Assembly: GCF_001562425.1 (NCBI RefSeq)
Contig: NZ_LOED01000002.1
Span: 95,338-159,337 of the forward strand
Origin: Fervidicola ferrireducens
Lineage (GTDB): Bacteria > Bacillota > Thermosediminibacteria > Thermosediminibacterales > Thermosediminibacteraceae
Direction of reading: 5' to 3'
DNA: 64,000 nt
A program made the translations under genes and the position numbers. Below the pieces are notes generated by a model, which saw nothing but the letters and a program-made list of their open reading frames with translations, ran no database searches and was not told the origin of the DNA. Every line of letters begins with the position of its first letter. Within the stretch, counting starts at the first letter, position 1. This document shows, piece after piece, positions 16,530 to 26,270 of the stretch.

Positions 16530-19500
16530 TCAAATCGCCTTTTCTATGAAAAGGCAGTTTTGAGGTCCAATAATACTGCAGATTTTTTTTGAAAATTCCT
16601 CGGAAAAATTCACATAGTAGCTTTTGTCTACCAGAATCGCTTTCAGATTATTTACACTATAAATTGTAACAGGTACGTTCCCCGGATGCAAAAGGAAAAA
16701 CTCCTTTAAGTTTTCTATTTTTTCATCGACGTTTTCATTATTTTCGTTTAACAAAATGACAAGTACGCCCTCTCTTCTTTTCTCCAAAGGTTCTATCTCC
16801 TCTGCTATCACTTTCGGCGTTTCCTCTTCTTTCAAATCCACCCTTCCTCGAATCAATACTTTGCAATCCTGCTTTAATTCATCGGAAAACTTTTCGTATA
16901 CGCTCGGAAATGCTATAATCTCCATCGACCCGGTCAAATCTTCCAGCGTAATAAAGGCCATGAGTTTTTCATCTTTCGTGGATTTCGTCTTGATATCGGT
17001 AATTATGCCCCCAACTATGACCTGGGAATTGTCCTCGATGTCAATCTCATCCCCTTTAAGGGCGCTGCTTTTTAATGTGGTTCTCCTGTTTAAAAGGTCC
17101 TCGAACTCCCGAAGGGGATGCCCGCTAAGGTACAGTCCTAAAACTTCTTTTTCCATGGAGAGCATCTCGTTTTGAGGGTATTCCGGAATATCGGGCAATT
17201 CATCTCTCATCGCTTCACCGTCGTTAATCATCTCAAAAAGGGAAAGCTGACCCTTCGCCGCCTGTCTTTGATTTTTCTGCACCCGGCTTAAAACGTCCTC
17301 ATAGACTCTTAAAAGCTGAGAACGCCTGGCACCTAGCGAATCAAAGGCCCCGCTTTTAATAAGGCTTTCAACGGCTTTTTTGTTTATTTCCGCCTGATCC
17401 ATTTTTTCGCAAAAATCGCTGAAGGAAACAAATCGCCCTTTCTCTTCCCTGCACCTTATTATAGCCCTGGCCACGTTTTCTCCCACATTTTTTACAGCCG
17501 TCAGTCCGAACCGGATTTTGCCGTCCCTCGCCGTGAAAACTTCAAAACTTTCGTTGATGTCGGGAGGGAGGACTTCAATTCCCATGTGCCTGCATTCTGC
17601 GATGTACTGGGCCACCTTGTCGGTGTTGTGCCTTACGCTCGTGAGCAAGGCCGCCATAAATTCCACCGGAAAATGGGCCTTCAAATAGGCCGTCTGGTAC
17701 GCAACCATGGCGTAGGCGGCAGCATGGGATTTGTTAAAACCGTACCCGGCAAAATACGAAATTTCTTCGAATATCTTTTTTGCAGTCTCCTCGTCTATGC
17801 CGTTCGCGGTACACCCCTGGATGAAGGCGCTGCGCTGCGCTTCCATTACTTCCTGCTGCTTTTTACCCATGGCCTTCCTCAAGATGTCGGCCTGGGCAAG
17901 GCTGAAACCGGCCAGTTCCTGGGCTATTTTCATCACCTGCTCCTGGTATAAAATTATTCCGTAAGTTTCTCTCAAGATGGGCTCCAATTTGGGATGAAGG
18001 TATTTTATATTTTCCGGGTTGTTCTTGTTTTTTATAAATTCGTCGGCGGCGCCGCTGCCTAAAGGACCGGGCCTGTAAAGTCCGATGACGGCTATTATGT
18101 CCTCAAAGCGCTCGGGTTTCAGCTCTTTTAAGAGGTTCCGCATGCCGCTACTTTCCAGCTGAAATACCCCAGTGGTTTCACCACGGCCCAGCATTTCATA
18201 TACTTTTTTATCGTCCAACGGAATTTTTTCTATGTCAACAACGGTTCCCCGTGCCCTTTTTATCAACCTCAGCGCATCCTGGATAACTGTCAGCGTTCTC
18301 AGGCCGAGGAAATCCATCTTCAAAAGGCCCAGTTCCTCGAGGGCGGTCATGGTAAATTGGGTGGATACCGTAGAATCCCCCACTTTGTGGAGCGGCACGA
18401 GTTCCACCAGAGGCTTGCTGGAAATCACCACACCGGCTGCGTGAGTGGAAGCGTGCCGGGGAAAACCTTCCAAAGCTTTTGCCGTGTCTAAAAGTTTTCT
18501 CATCCTCTCGTTTTCGTTGTAGAGCTTTTTCAGTTCGGGATTTAATGTCAATGCCTTTTCAATCGTCATACCCGGCTCCATGGGAACCATTTTGGCCACG
18601 GAATCCACTTCGCTGTAAGGATAACCGAGAACCCTGCCCACGTCTCTGATGGCCGCCCGCGCAGCCATGGTTCCGAAGGTCCCTATCTGCGCAACCCTGT
18701 CGGCGCCGTATTTTCCGACGACGTAATCGATGACTTCCTGCCGTCTTTCGTAACAAAAATCCACATCTATATCTGGCATCGTCACCCTTTCCGGATTGAG
18801 AAACCGCTCAAAGAGCAGGTTGTACTTAAGCGGGTCCACGTTGGTTATGTAAAGGCAGTAAGCCACCAGACTTCCGGCGGCGGAACCCCGGCCTGGTCCT
18901 ACCATTATGCCGTTTTTTCTGGCGAAATTTACAAAGTCCCACACTATTAAAAAATAGCTGGAATAACCCATTTTTTTTATTACATCCAGCTCGTAGTCGA
19001 GTCTATTTTTAAGTTCGGGGGTAACCCCGCCGTATCTTTTTTTGAGCCCCTCGTAGCATAGTTTTTCAAGATAAGAGTCTTCCGTAAAACCTTCCGGGAC
19101 GTCAAAGCGGGGCAGGTGGACCTGGCCGAATTCAAGTTCCACATTGCACCTTTTTGCAATCCTCACGGTGTTATCTACCGCTTCCTGCAGGTGCGGGAAA
19201 AGCTCCCTCATCTCTTCCTCCGATTTCAGGTAAAATTCGGAGGAATTAAATTTTAACCTGTCTTCATCCCTTATGGTTTTCCCGGTTTGTATGCACAGCA
19301 TGGCATCGTGAAATTGCTCGTCCGACTTCAGGATGTAATGGACATCGTTTGTCACAACAAGGGGAATGCCGGTTTCTTCGCTTAACTTTATCAGCCCGGA
19401 ATTTACCAGTTTTTGCTCTTTTAATCCGTGGTCCTGAATTTCCAGGTAAAAATTCCCCTCGCCGAAAATATCGTTAAATTCCAAAGCTACATTTTTCGCC

Positions 19501-19961
19501 TTCTCGTATTCTCCGTTTAGAATATGTTGAGGTATCTCCCCGGCAACACACCCGCTCAAGGCGATGAGGCCTTCACTGTGTTTTTTCAGAAGTTCCTTAT
19601 CCACGCGGGGTTTGTAATAATATCCTTCCAGAAAACCCTTAGACACCAGCTTAACTAAATTCCGGTATCCCGTTTGGTTTTCCGCAAGAAGCACCAGATG
19701 ATACTGGTCGTCATCTATGCCAGGCTTCCGGTCGTTAATGGTTCTCTTTGCCGTGTAAACTTCGCAACCAATTATGGGCTTTATGCCCGCAGATTTCATC
19801 GTCTTATAAAAATCTATTACTCCGTACATCACGCCGTGGTCTGTGATGGCCATGGCATCCATCCCGAGCTCTTTTGCCCTCCCGGCCAATCTCGCTATGT
19901 CGCACGCACCATCGAGCAGGCTGAAATTCGTATGAACATGCAGGTGGACAAAACCGGCCAT
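16530..19961 (-). CDS. dnaE: DNA polymerase III alpha subunit (DnaE type)
   Basis: A 1143-residue replicative polymerase. An N-terminal PHP domain (FVHLHVHTNFSLLDGA, AITDHGVM) is followed by the C-family polymerase core with GPGRGSAAGSLVAYCL and the catalytic acid motif PDIDVDFCYERR. A helix-hairpin-helix region (GYGFNKSHAAAYA nearby) and an OB fold around residues 980-1060 (VIVGGIITDIK) come next. It has no exonuclease domain, unlike PolC. The ATG at 19961 has AGGTGA upstream; a GTG nine bases earlier is less likely. It begins 10 bp after the ytoI-like gene. Confidence 0.95.
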   Translation of the reverse strand: MAGFVHLHVHTNFSLLDGACDIARLAGRAKELGMDAMAITDHGVMYGVIDFYKTMKSAGIKPIIGCEVYTAKRTINDRKPGIDDDQYHLVLLAENQTGYRNLVKLVSKGFLEGYYYKPRVDKELLKKHSEGLIALSGCVAGEIPQHILNGEYEKAKNVALEFNDIFGEGNFYLEIQDHGLKEQKLVNSGLIKLSEETGIPLVVTNDVHYILKSDEQFHDAMLCIQTGKTIRDEDRLKFNSSEFYLKSEEEMRELFPHLQEAVDNTVRIAKRCNVELEFGQVHLPRFDVPEGFTEDSYLEKLCYEGLKKRYGGVTPELKNRLDYELDVIKKMGYSSYFLIVWDFVNFARKNGIMVGPGRGSAAGSLVAYCLYITNVDPLKYNLLFERFLNPERVTMPDIDVDFCYERRQEVIDYVVGKYGADRVAQIGTFGTMAARAAIRDVGRVLGYPYSEVDSVAKMVPMEPGMTIEKALTLNPELKKLYNENERMRKLLDTAKALEGFPRHASTHAAGVVISSKPLVELVPLHKVGDSTVSTQFTMTALEELGLLKMDFLGLRTLTVIQDALRLIKRARGTVVDIEKIPLDDKKVYEMLGRGETTGVFQLESSGMRNLLKELKPERFEDIIAVIGLYRPGPLGSGAADEFIKNKNNPENIKYLHPKLEPILRETYGIILYQEQVMKIAQELAGFSLAQADILRKAMGKKQQEVMEAQRSAFIQGCTANGIDEETAKKIFEEISYFAGYGFNKSHAAAYAMVAYQTAYLKAHFPVEFMAALLTSVRHNTDKVAQYIAECRHMGIEVLPPDINESFEVFTARDGKIRFGLTAVKNVGENVARAIIRCREEKGRFVSFSDFCEKMDQAEINKKAVESLIKSGAFDSLGARRSQLLRVYEDVLSRVQKNQRQAAKGQLSLFEMINDGEAMRDELPDIPEYPQNEMLSMEKEVLGLYLSGHPLREFEDLLNRRTTLKSSALKGDEIDIEDNSQVIVGGIITDIKTKSTKDEKLMAFITLEDLTGSMEIIAFPSVYEKFSDELKQDCKVLIRGRVDLKEEETPKVIAEEIEPLEKRREGVLVILLNENNENVDEKIENLKEFFLLHPGNVPVTIYSVNNLKAILVDKSYYVNFSEEFSKKICSIIGPQNCLFIEKAI

Positions 19962-19970
19962 TAAAGTCAC

Positions 19971-21269
19971 CTACCTGCCTAAAACTTTAACCGACATTAT
20001 CGCTTTTGCAATCAAATCCCCGCCGCCGATGAGGCTGACTTCCACCTTCCCGGACCTTCTTCCTATCTCGATAATATCCGCGTTTATTTCTATCTCTTCA
20101 TCCAGCTGTACCGAACCCGAAAAGTAAACCGTAAAGCTGTCGGGGATAACCTCGGGCCGCCTTTTGCTCCTGAATGCATTGATACCGGCATTTACCAAGG
20201 CGTTAATCAAAGAGCTGTGACTTGGTACTCCGTAAGGACTCAACATCACCGGCCCCGTCTTCCCCTGAAGTCGCACTCCCCTTTCAGTTTTAAACACATT
20301 GAAGTGGTCCATAATCAGGCTGTCAACCGTTTCTGCAATCTGTGGCTGAAGGCTTAAACTGCGAAAAGCCTTGATGGCATCCTGACGGCTTATAACTCCG
20401 AGAAGCTTTTTGTCCTCCACTACGGGAATGAGTTCGATTCCTTCCCAGACCATGAGATGGGCCGCATGAGCCACCGGTGTTTCGGGACCGACCGTTATGG
20501 GGTCTTTGGTCATAACTTCCCTTATCGACACTTCGTCCTTTAAATCCGCCACGTCGTTGGTCGTAACTATGCCTATTACCTCACCGTCGCCGTTAACTAC
20601 CGGAAACCTGCTGTGACGGGTAGCCCTGACCAATTTCCTCCAATCGCCCACCGTCGCCCTTTCGTCCAGATAATAAGGGTTTTTAACCATTACGTCCCTT
20701 ACCCTCACCACATCCTTCCTCAGCAGCCTGGTAAAGATGGCCCTGTTTATTATGGTGGCCACCGTAAAAGTATCGTAAGGCGATGTGATGAGAGGCATCC
20801 CCTTTTCGTCCGCCAGCCTCACCACATCGTCGTCGGCTTTAAATCCACCCGTAACGAGAACCGCAGCCCCCATAGTGAGCGAAAGAAGCTGGGCTTCCTT
20901 TCTATTCCCGACGATGAGCAAATCTCCAGGCTCGATGTATTGTCGCATTTCGTTCACTTCCATAGCCCCTATGAGAAATTTTTTGAGAGGCTTGTGAAGG
21001 CCTGCGGTTCCTCCCATCACGCTGCCATCCACTATGTTGACCACTTCTGCATACGTCAGCTTCTCTATATTTTCTCCATCAGTCTGCTCTATTCGTATAG
21101 TTCCTATCCTCGGTATGGTCGACACCAGGCCTTTCAGCTGGGCATCTTTTATGGCCCGGTATGCCGTGCCCTCGCTGACGTTCAGCTCCTGGGCAAGCTG
21201 CCTTACCGATATTTTCGAGCCTACTTTCAGATTTTTAATGTATTTTATTATCTTATCGTGTTTTGTCAT
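19971..21269 (-). CDS. ytoI: HTH/DRTGG/CBS regulator (YtoI-like)
   Basis: A 432-residue multidomain protein: an N-terminal winged helix (residues about 1-60, RQLAQELNVSEGTAYRAIKD), a DRTGG domain (about 65-175, GDLLIVGNRKEAQ), two CBS domains (about 190-310, VRDVMVKNP, IREVMTKDP) and a C-terminal hotdog domain (about 330-432). This is the domain order of Bacillus YtoI, which also lies near dnaE. It is presumably a regulator sensing an adenosyl nucleotide; targets are unknown. The ATG at 21269 follows GGCGGGGG. The stop codon lies in the dnaE SD region. Confidence 0.88.
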   Translation of the reverse strand: MTKHDKIIKYIKNLKVGSKISVRQLAQELNVSEGTAYRAIKDAQLKGLVSTIPRIGTIRIEQTDGENIEKLTYAEVVNIVDGSVMGGTAGLHKPLKKFLIGAMEVNEMRQYIEPGDLLIVGNRKEAQLLSLTMGAAVLVTGGFKADDDVVRLADEKGMPLITSPYDTFTVATIINRAIFTRLLRKDVVRVRDVMVKNPYYLDERATVGDWRKLVRATRHSRFPVVNGDGEVIGIVTTNDVADLKDEVSIREVMTKDPITVGPETPVAHAAHLMVWEGIELIPVVEDKKLLGVISRQDAIKAFRSLSLQPQIAETVDSLIMDHFNVFKTERGVRLQGKTGPVMLSPYGVPSHSSLINALVNAGINAFRSKRRPEVIPDSFTVYFSGSVQLDEEIEINADIIEIGRRSGKVEVSLIGGGDLIAKAIMSVKVLGR

Positions 21270-21315
21270 AAATATCCCCCGCCGGAGTTTTTGACTCGGC
21301 CCCGGCCTTTATGAA

Positions 21316-21582
21316 TTATTCTTCCCCGAATTTGCTTTCCACAAGTTCCACCAAAGCCTCTACCGCATCCTTTTCGTCTTCACCCTGAGCCGAAATCGTT
21401 ATGGTTGTCCCCTGACTTACCGCCAGCGACATCACGCCCATGATGCTCTTGGCATTTACCTTTTTGCCTTCTTTTTCAATGAAAATCTCCGACTTGAATT
21501 TATTGGCAGTCTGGACAAACATGGCTGCCGGCCTTGCATGCAAACCTGTCTTGTTTTTTACAACTACCGTTTTTTCGTACAT
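21316..21582 (-). CDS. HPr-family phosphocarrier protein
   Basis: An 88-residue HPr-fold protein. GLHARPA carries the EI-phosphorylatable His near residue 15, and KSIMGVMSLAV carries the Ser near 46 targeted by HPr kinase. The gene directly follows whiA (TAATG overlap), the position occupied by crh in Bacillus. Crh lacks the active His, so this is a true HPr by sequence. hprK lies at 40074-41000, but no EI or PTS permease is in this window. It may serve carbon catabolite control alone or together with sugar uptake. Confidence 0.92.
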   Translation of the reverse strand: MYEKTVVVKNKTGLHARPAAMFVQTANKFKSEIFIEKEGKKVNAKSIMGVMSLAVSQGTTITISAQGEDEKDAVEALVELVESKFGEE

Positions 21583-22535
21583 TATAATTCTTCCTCCCTT
21601 TTAGATTTGATTTTTTCTGCAAATTCCTCCAATTTTTTTAAGCGGTGGTTTACACCCGACTTGCCTAAAGGCGGCGTCATCAACTGCCCCAGCTCCTTAA
21701 GGCTTAAATCGGGGTGTTTTACCCTCAGCTCAGCTACTTGCTTGAGCCCGGGCGGCAGGTGTTCGTAAACCCCAATTTGTTTTAAAAAATTTATCATTTC
21801 AATCTGGCGGATGGCTGCGTCAACAGTTTTGTTCAGGTTAGCGGTTTCGCAGTTGACGAGTCGGTTTACGCTATTTCGCATCTCTTTTAAAACCCTGATA
21901 TCCTCGAATTTCAAAAGGCTTTCGCTGGCGCCTATCAATCCCAGCAGGTCCCGGATATCGTCGCCGTTTTTGAGGTACACAACAAAAGTACCCTTTCTCG
22001 CCGCCACCCGGGCGCTTAATCCAAAACCGTTTATAAGTTTTGCCAGAGATTCGGCCTGTTCCCTGCTGGCGGCCACGAATTCCATGTGATACGGTCCCTT
22101 AGGGTCGCTAATTGACCCGCTGCCCAAAAAAGCGCCCCGCAGGTACGCCTTTCTGCAGCACCGCTTTCTTATGAGATCCGGTTTAATGTTATCTTTTATA
22201 TAAAACCTTTCCTTTTTAAAGAGTATACCGATTTTTTCTAAAAAGTTCCCCATATCGGGTGCGCTGGCGGTCACTTCGTACAAATTGTGCTTTTTCATTT
22301 TTTCTTTTGTAACGACTATCTCCACTTCGGCCTCGAGGAACTTTTTTAAAAGCTGTATAAACCTCCTTGCGGTAGAAGCACTCTCGGTGATCACCTTTAT
22401 GTTGATGGTACTACCTCCGCCGGTTATCTGGATACTGCCGCTCATCCTTATAATTGCGGCCAGTTCTGCCAGTTCGCAGTCCCTTTCCGCCGATATTCGC
22501 GAAAGTTCATCCTTCACTTCCGAAGAAAAGGACAA
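21582..22535 (-). CDS. whiA: WhiA DNA-binding protein
   Basis: A 317-residue protein matching the 316 of Bacillus WhiA. The N-terminal LAGLIDADG-like domain (CCRKAYLRGAFLGSGSI) and C-terminal helix-turn-helix (LSLKELGQLM, GKSGVNHRLKKL) are visible. It influences cell division and chromosome segregation in Bacillus and sporulation septation in Streptomyces (family knowledge). The TTG at 22535 gives the familiar start (L/M)SFSSEVKDEL and has GGCGGGTGG upstream. The ATG 18 bases earlier lacks an SD. It is translationally coupled to HPr and follows glmR. Confidence 0.93.
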   Translation of the reverse strand: MSFSSEVKDELSRISAERDCELAELAAIIRMSGSIQITGGGSTINIKVITESASTARRFIQLLKKFLEAEVEIVVTKEKMKKHNLYEVTASAPDMGNFLEKIGILFKKERFYIKDNIKPDLIRKRCCRKAYLRGAFLGSGSISDPKGPYHMEFVAASREQAESLAKLINGFGLSARVAARKGTFVVYLKNGDDIRDLLGLIGASESLLKFEDIRVLKEMRNSVNRLVNCETANLNKTVDAAIRQIEMINFLKQIGVYEHLPPGLKQVAELRVKHPDLSLKELGQLMTPPLGKSGVNHRLKKLEEFAEKIKSKREEEL

Positions 22536-22571
22536 CGCGGCCACCCGCCTCATGATTTTATGCTTTGTTCT

Positions 22572-23510
22572 CTATTTTATTATATCCATTATCACTTTGG
22601 CAAGCTTTATCGGGTCATGTCTTACCACGTCCGCAAAACCTAAAAGTTCTCCGTAAATCACCTTGCAGCCCAATTTCTTTATATTTTCTTCATCGCATGC
22701 CACGGGGCAAGCTCCGTCTGCCAAGTATTTCAAAAGTAAATGATCCGGAATTTTTTCCGCATTAACGATCACATACTCTATCAAATTTCCCCCTGCGTGT
22801 TCCATTATCGTTTTTACGTGGTCGAAAGCGGTATAGCCGTCGGTTTCGCCGGGTTGCGTCATCACGTTGACGACGAATATTTTCTTCGCCCTCGAATTTC
22901 TAACGGCATCAGCCAGATCTTTTATCAGAAGGTTTGGCAGTATACTTGTATAAAGGCTTCCGGGGCCTAAGATGACGGCATCCGCCCTCTCTATCGCCTC
23001 TAAGGCTTCCGGCAGCGGTTTTGCATCCTCCGGAACGATTCTTATTCTTTTGATTTTTCGCCCCATCCTCGGAATCTGCGATTCCCCCTTTATTACGGTG
23101 CCGTCTTCGAATTCGGCCGCCAGTATTACGTCGCTTAGAGTGGAAGGTAAAACCTGCCCGCTTACAGCCAGCACCTTGCTTGATTCCTTTATCGCCAGCT
23201 CAAAATCCCCAAGTATTTCCGTCATCGCCGCCAAAAACAAATTGCCGAAGCTGTGCCCTTTGAGCGAACCCGCATTGAATCGGTACTGAAAAAGTTTTTC
23301 CATAAGGGGTTCCGTATTCGCCAGGGCCAAAAGGCAGTTCCTTATGTCGCCAGGCGGCAGTATCTTTAGTTCGTCCCTCAAAATCCCCGAGCTTCCTCCA
23401 TCGTCGGCAACGGTTACTATCGCCGTAATGTTTTTGGTGTATCGTTTCAATCCCCGGAGCAAATTGGGAAGGCCCGTTCCACCTCCTATGGCGACGATCT
23501 TATAGCTCAT
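22572..23510 (-). CDS. glmR: GlmR/YvcK gluconeogenesis factor
   Basis: A 312-residue CofD-like protein with [14 protein letters not shown] at the N-terminus, then VADDGGSSG and PPGDIRNCL. In Bacillus GlmR binds UDP-GlcNAc and stimulates GlmS to feed cell wall precursor synthesis on non-glycolytic carbon. The ATG at 23510 follows GGTGAGAAGG and overlaps the rapZ stop by 11 bp. The rapZ-glmR-whiA order is conserved across Firmicutes. Confidence 0.94.
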   Translation of the reverse strand: MSYKIVAIGGGTGLPNLLRGLKRYTKNITAIVTVADDGGSSGILRDELKILPPGDIRNCLLALANTEPLMEKLFQYRFNAGSLKGHSFGNLFLAAMTEILGDFELAIKESSKVLAVSGQVLPSTLSDVILAAEFEDGTVIKGESQIPRMGRKIKRIRIVPEDAKPLPEALEAIERADAVILGPGSLYTSILPNLLIKDLADAVRNSRAKKIFVVNVMTQPGETDGYTAFDHVKTIMEHAGGNLIEYVIVNAEKIPDHLLLKYLADGACPVACDEENIKKLGCKVIYGELLGFADVVRHDPIKLAKVIMDIIK

Positions 23511-24372
23511 CCTTCTCACCCCCGCCACTGTTTTCGTCTCTGTGTTCTACTATTACTTTATGACCTTCTTTTCTCAAAAGACTCGCCAGTTCATTGACTA
23601 TGGCCACTGACCTGTGCCTTCCACCGGTACATCCTACGGCGATCACGAGCTGAGATTTCCCTTCCCGGATATAGCACGGGATGAGAAACTTTAAAAGGTC
23701 GGTAAGTTTTTCCAGAAACTTTTGGCTCTCGGGACAGTTCATTACGAATTCCCTTACCCTGGGATCATTTCCGGAGAGCATCCTGAGTTCATCCACGTAG
23801 AATGGGTTAGGCAAAAACCTCACGTCAAAAACCAGGTCCGCATCCAGGGGTAAGCCCTGTTTAAACCCGAAAGAAACCAGGTTAATTAAAAGACCCGTTT
23901 CCTTTTCTGTCTCGATAAATCTCCTCACTATCTCTTCCTTGAGCTGGGCGGGAGTTTTATAGGAGGTGTCAATGATTACGTTGGAAGCGGCTTTCAGGGG
24001 CTCAAGCTTTTTCCTTTCCAGATTTATCCCATCAATTATCCTTCTTTCAGGCGCCAGTGGGTGACGGCGGCGGCTTTCCTTGTAGCGTTTTATCAAAACT
24101 TCATCAGAAGCATCGAGGAATAAAATCTCATACGAATAACCCATGTTTTTTAAGCTTTTCAAACTCTCGAAAAGATGGTCGAAAAAATCGCCCCCTCTTA
24201 TGTCTATGACAAGAGCTATTTTATTTTTTCTCGTCTGGCGGCACAGTTCCGCAAATTTGGGTATTAGCGCAGGGGGCAGGTTATCAACGCAAAAATATCC
24301 GTGGTCCTCGAATATCCGAAGGGCCAGGGTTCTGCCCGCCCCCGAGAGCCCTGTTATAATTATAAATCTCAT
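23500..24372 (-). CDS. rapZ: RapZ/YvcJ P-loop nucleotide-binding protein
   Basis: A 290-residue protein with Walker A GLSGAGRT near the N-terminus and the RapZ signatures [17 protein letters not shown] and [11 protein letters not shown]. The E. coli homologue directs decay of the sRNA GlmZ; the Bacillus homologue affects competence. I chose the ATG at 24372 because it forms an ATGA overlap with the preceding stop and has TGGAGGA upstream. An ATG 12 bases earlier, with an ideally spaced GGAGGA, is an equally real possibility. Confidence 0.93.
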   Translation of the reverse strand: MRFIIITGLSGAGRTLALRIFEDHGYFCVDNLPPALIPKFAELCRQTRKNKIALVIDIRGGDFFDHLFESLKSLKNMGYSYEILFLDASDEVLIKRYKESRRRHPLAPERRIIDGINLERKKLEPLKAASNVIIDTSYKTPAQLKEEIVRRFIETEKETGLLINLVSFGFKQGLPLDADLVFDVRFLPNPFYVDELRMLSGNDPRVREFVMNCPESQKFLEKLTDLLKFLIPCYIREGKSQLVIAVGCTGGRHRSVAIVNELASLLRKEGHKVIVEHRDENSGGGEKDEL

Positions 24373-25130
24373 CTCTTCCTCCATAAACTCTCCTCCCAAT
24401 TTGTACCCGCGTTTATGATATCTTCCTCGGTAAGTCCCCCCTTAACGGCAATCTCTATTCCTCTTTCCAGCTCCCCTACCTTTTCAGGAGTGTGGGCGTC
24501 GCTGCCAATGGCAAACTTAACGCCCAAGCTTTTTGCAATCCTTACATATTCCTCGGTCATATACCCGTGGCCGGCGTTTATCTCCATGGCGGTGCCGCAA
24601 GATGCTGCGGCCTCAGCTAAAGCAGCCGTGTCTATCGGCACGTGAAGGCCCGGATGGGTAACTATGTGCACCCTGTAATTTTTCAGCGCATTTATCAAAG
24701 CCCGGGTGTTCTGCTCCATCACCTTCGGCCTTAATTGAATTATCCTTTTGGCGGCTAAATTTTCAAAAAAAATATGGTAGAAGTCCTTTAAAGTCACACC
24801 CCACACCATCGGATGAAGTCCCACCATAACGTAATCCAACTCTTCCAGCAATTTTTCGGGCAGGTCAAGTTTTCCGTCAACGCTTATTATGTTGGCTTCG
24901 CAACCAAAAAGTATTTTGATGCCTCTGTACTTCCCCCGCAAGTTTTCTATTTCCTCTTTCATTCTTTTAAAATCGTCAAGAGTCGGGCCGATGCCGATAT
25001 TGGCAGGGCCGTGTTCGGATATTCCCACGGCCTTCAGGCCTTTTTTTATCGCCGCTTCCACGTTATCCCTTATAGTTCCGCGTCCGTGGCTGTAGCGAGT
25101 GTGGGTATGGAAATCGGCCCATATTTTCAT
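24369..25130 (-). CDS. PHP-domain phosphoesterase (YcdX-like)
   Basis: A 253-residue PHP metal-dependent hydrolase. It begins [16 protein letters not shown] with the metal-binding HxH. EHGPA, GCEANI, HPGLHV and [10 protein letters not shown] provide the other ligands. It is probably a phosphatase or phosphoesterase; the substrate is unknown and histidinol phosphatase activity is unlikely without his genes nearby. It is the first gene of the long housekeeping operon, behind a good promoter, and overlaps rapZ. A second PHP protein of the same size is at 38220-38972. Confidence 0.87.
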   Translation of the reverse strand: MKIWADFHTHTRYSHGRGTIRDNVEAAIKKGLKAVGISEHGPANIGIGPTLDDFKRMKEEIENLRGKYRGIKILFGCEANIISVDGKLDLPEKLLEELDYVMVGLHPMVWGVTLKDFYHIFFENLAAKRIIQLRPKVMEQNTRALINALKNYRVHIVTHPGLHVPIDTAALAEAAASCGTAMEINAGHGYMTEEYVRIAKSLGVKFAIGSDAHTPEKVGELERGIEIAVKGGLTEEDIINAGTNWEESLWRKR

Positions 25131-25151
25131 CGACTTTTCCTCCTTTGAAAT

Positions 25152-25180
25152 AGTATAATATAATTTGTAGTTGTCTTCAA
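25152..25180 (-). promoter_or_regulatory. Sigma-A promoter of the PHP-rapZ-glmR-whiA block
   Basis: TTGAAG (25180-25175) and TATACT (25157-25152) are spaced 17 bp on the minus strand. The interval is AT-rich and divergent; TATAAT-like hexamers on the plus strand (25154-25164) may serve the HAD gene but have no good -35. Confidence 0.7.
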
Positions 25181-25214
25181 TTTAAGTTTTTGCAAAGTTC
25201 GGGGAGATGATTTT

Positions 25215-25931
25215 ATGAAGGCGATACTTTTTGATTTAGACGGCACCCTGCTTCCGCTGGACACCGACGAATTCATAGAAAATTATATGAAAATGCTCTC
25301 TTGGGAAATGAAAGCCCTGATACCCCCAGACCTTTTCGTAAAGAAGCTTTGGGATTCGACCTATGCCATGATTAACAACACGGACCCTGGAAAGACCAAC
25401 AAGGAAGTCTTCTGGGAGAATTTTTTCGAAGGCATTGAATGTGAAAGAGAACCGGTGCTCTCCAAAATAGAGGATTTTTATAAGAATAAATTTCCCGAAC
25501 TTAAGAAAGTGATGAAGCAAAATCCCGTATCCTACAGCATCCTAAAGGAAGCCGAAAGTCTGGGCTTCGAACTTGTTATAGCCACTAACCCCATCTTCCC
25601 CGAAATAGCCATTCGCGAAAGGCTTCGCTGGATAAATGCCGAAAACTTCAGCTATAAACTCATCACTACATACGAGAACATGCATTTTACAAAGCCTCGC
25701 TTGGAATACTATGAAGAGATTTTAAACATAATCGGCACAAATCCCGAAGAATGCCTGATGGTGGGAAACGACGTGGAAGAAGACCTGGTGGCATCCAAAT
25801 TAGGCATAAAAACCTTTCTTGTCACCGATTACATAATAAATAGAAAGGGCATAGAACCGAAGCCGGATTATGCCGGCTCTTTGAAAGATCTGCTTCATTT
25901 CATAAAAAATACGGGAGGGAGGCCGCATTGA
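25215..25931 (+). CDS. HAD-superfamily hydrolase
   Basis: A 238-residue HAD protein with motif I LFDLDGTLLP, motif II VIATNP, motif III Lys in TKPRLEYYEEI and motif IV VGNDVEEDL. The helical cap lies between motifs I and II, so it is a small-molecule phosphatase of subfamily I; the substrate is not evident. The SD GGGGAGATG precedes the ATG at 25215. It starts a plus-strand operon and overlaps the next gene by 4 bp (ATTGA). Confidence 0.88.
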   Translation: MKAILFDLDGTLLPLDTDEFIENYMKMLSWEMKALIPPDLFVKKLWDSTYAMINNTDPGKTNKEVFWENFFEGIECEREPVLSKIEDFYKNKFPELKKVMKQNPVSYSILKEAESLGFELVIATNPIFPEIAIRERLRWINAENFSYKLITTYENMHFTKPRLEYYEEILNIIGTNPEECLMVGNDVEEDLVASKLGIKTFLVTDYIINRKGIEPKPDYAGSLKDLLHFIKNTGGRPH

Positions 25932-26266
25932 ACGTATACGATGCAGCCCACGAACTTGCAAGGGCTCTTTCCCGCTCTCAGGAATATCTGGAACTTAAAG
26001 CAGCAACTGAAGAACTGAAAAAAGACTCTAAGGCGGAAGAAATGCTAAGGGACCTTAAGGCGAAGCAACTTGAAGTGGAAGCCTTAAAGCTTTCAGGCCG
26101 GCCCACTGAAGAAGCAGAAAGGCAACTTCAAAACCTTTACGACATAGTTTCGCACCATTCGCTGATAAAGAAATATCTCGAGGCAGAGCAGAGGTTTTTC
26201 ATCCTAATGTCCGACATTCAGAAAATCATCGCAAAAGCTGTAGACCTGGATTTAGACGGGAGGTAA
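25928..26266 (+). CDS. YlbF/YmcA family protein
   Basis: A 112-residue all-helical protein of the YlbF/YmcA (DUF964) family, with AAHELARALSRSQEYLELK at the N-terminus and a helical C-terminal half. In Bacillus, family members form the Y-complex with YaaT and modulate RNase Y, sporulation and competence. The TTG start at 25928 follows GGAGGGAGG and overlaps the HAD stop. Which paralogue it matches cannot be decided by eye. Confidence 0.82.
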   Translation: MNVYDAAHELARALSRSQEYLELKAATEELKKDSKAEEMLRDLKAKQLEVEALKLSGRPTEEAERQLQNLYDIVSHHSLIKKYLEAEQRFFILMSDIQKIIAKAVDLDLDGR

Positions 26267-26270
26267 AAAA

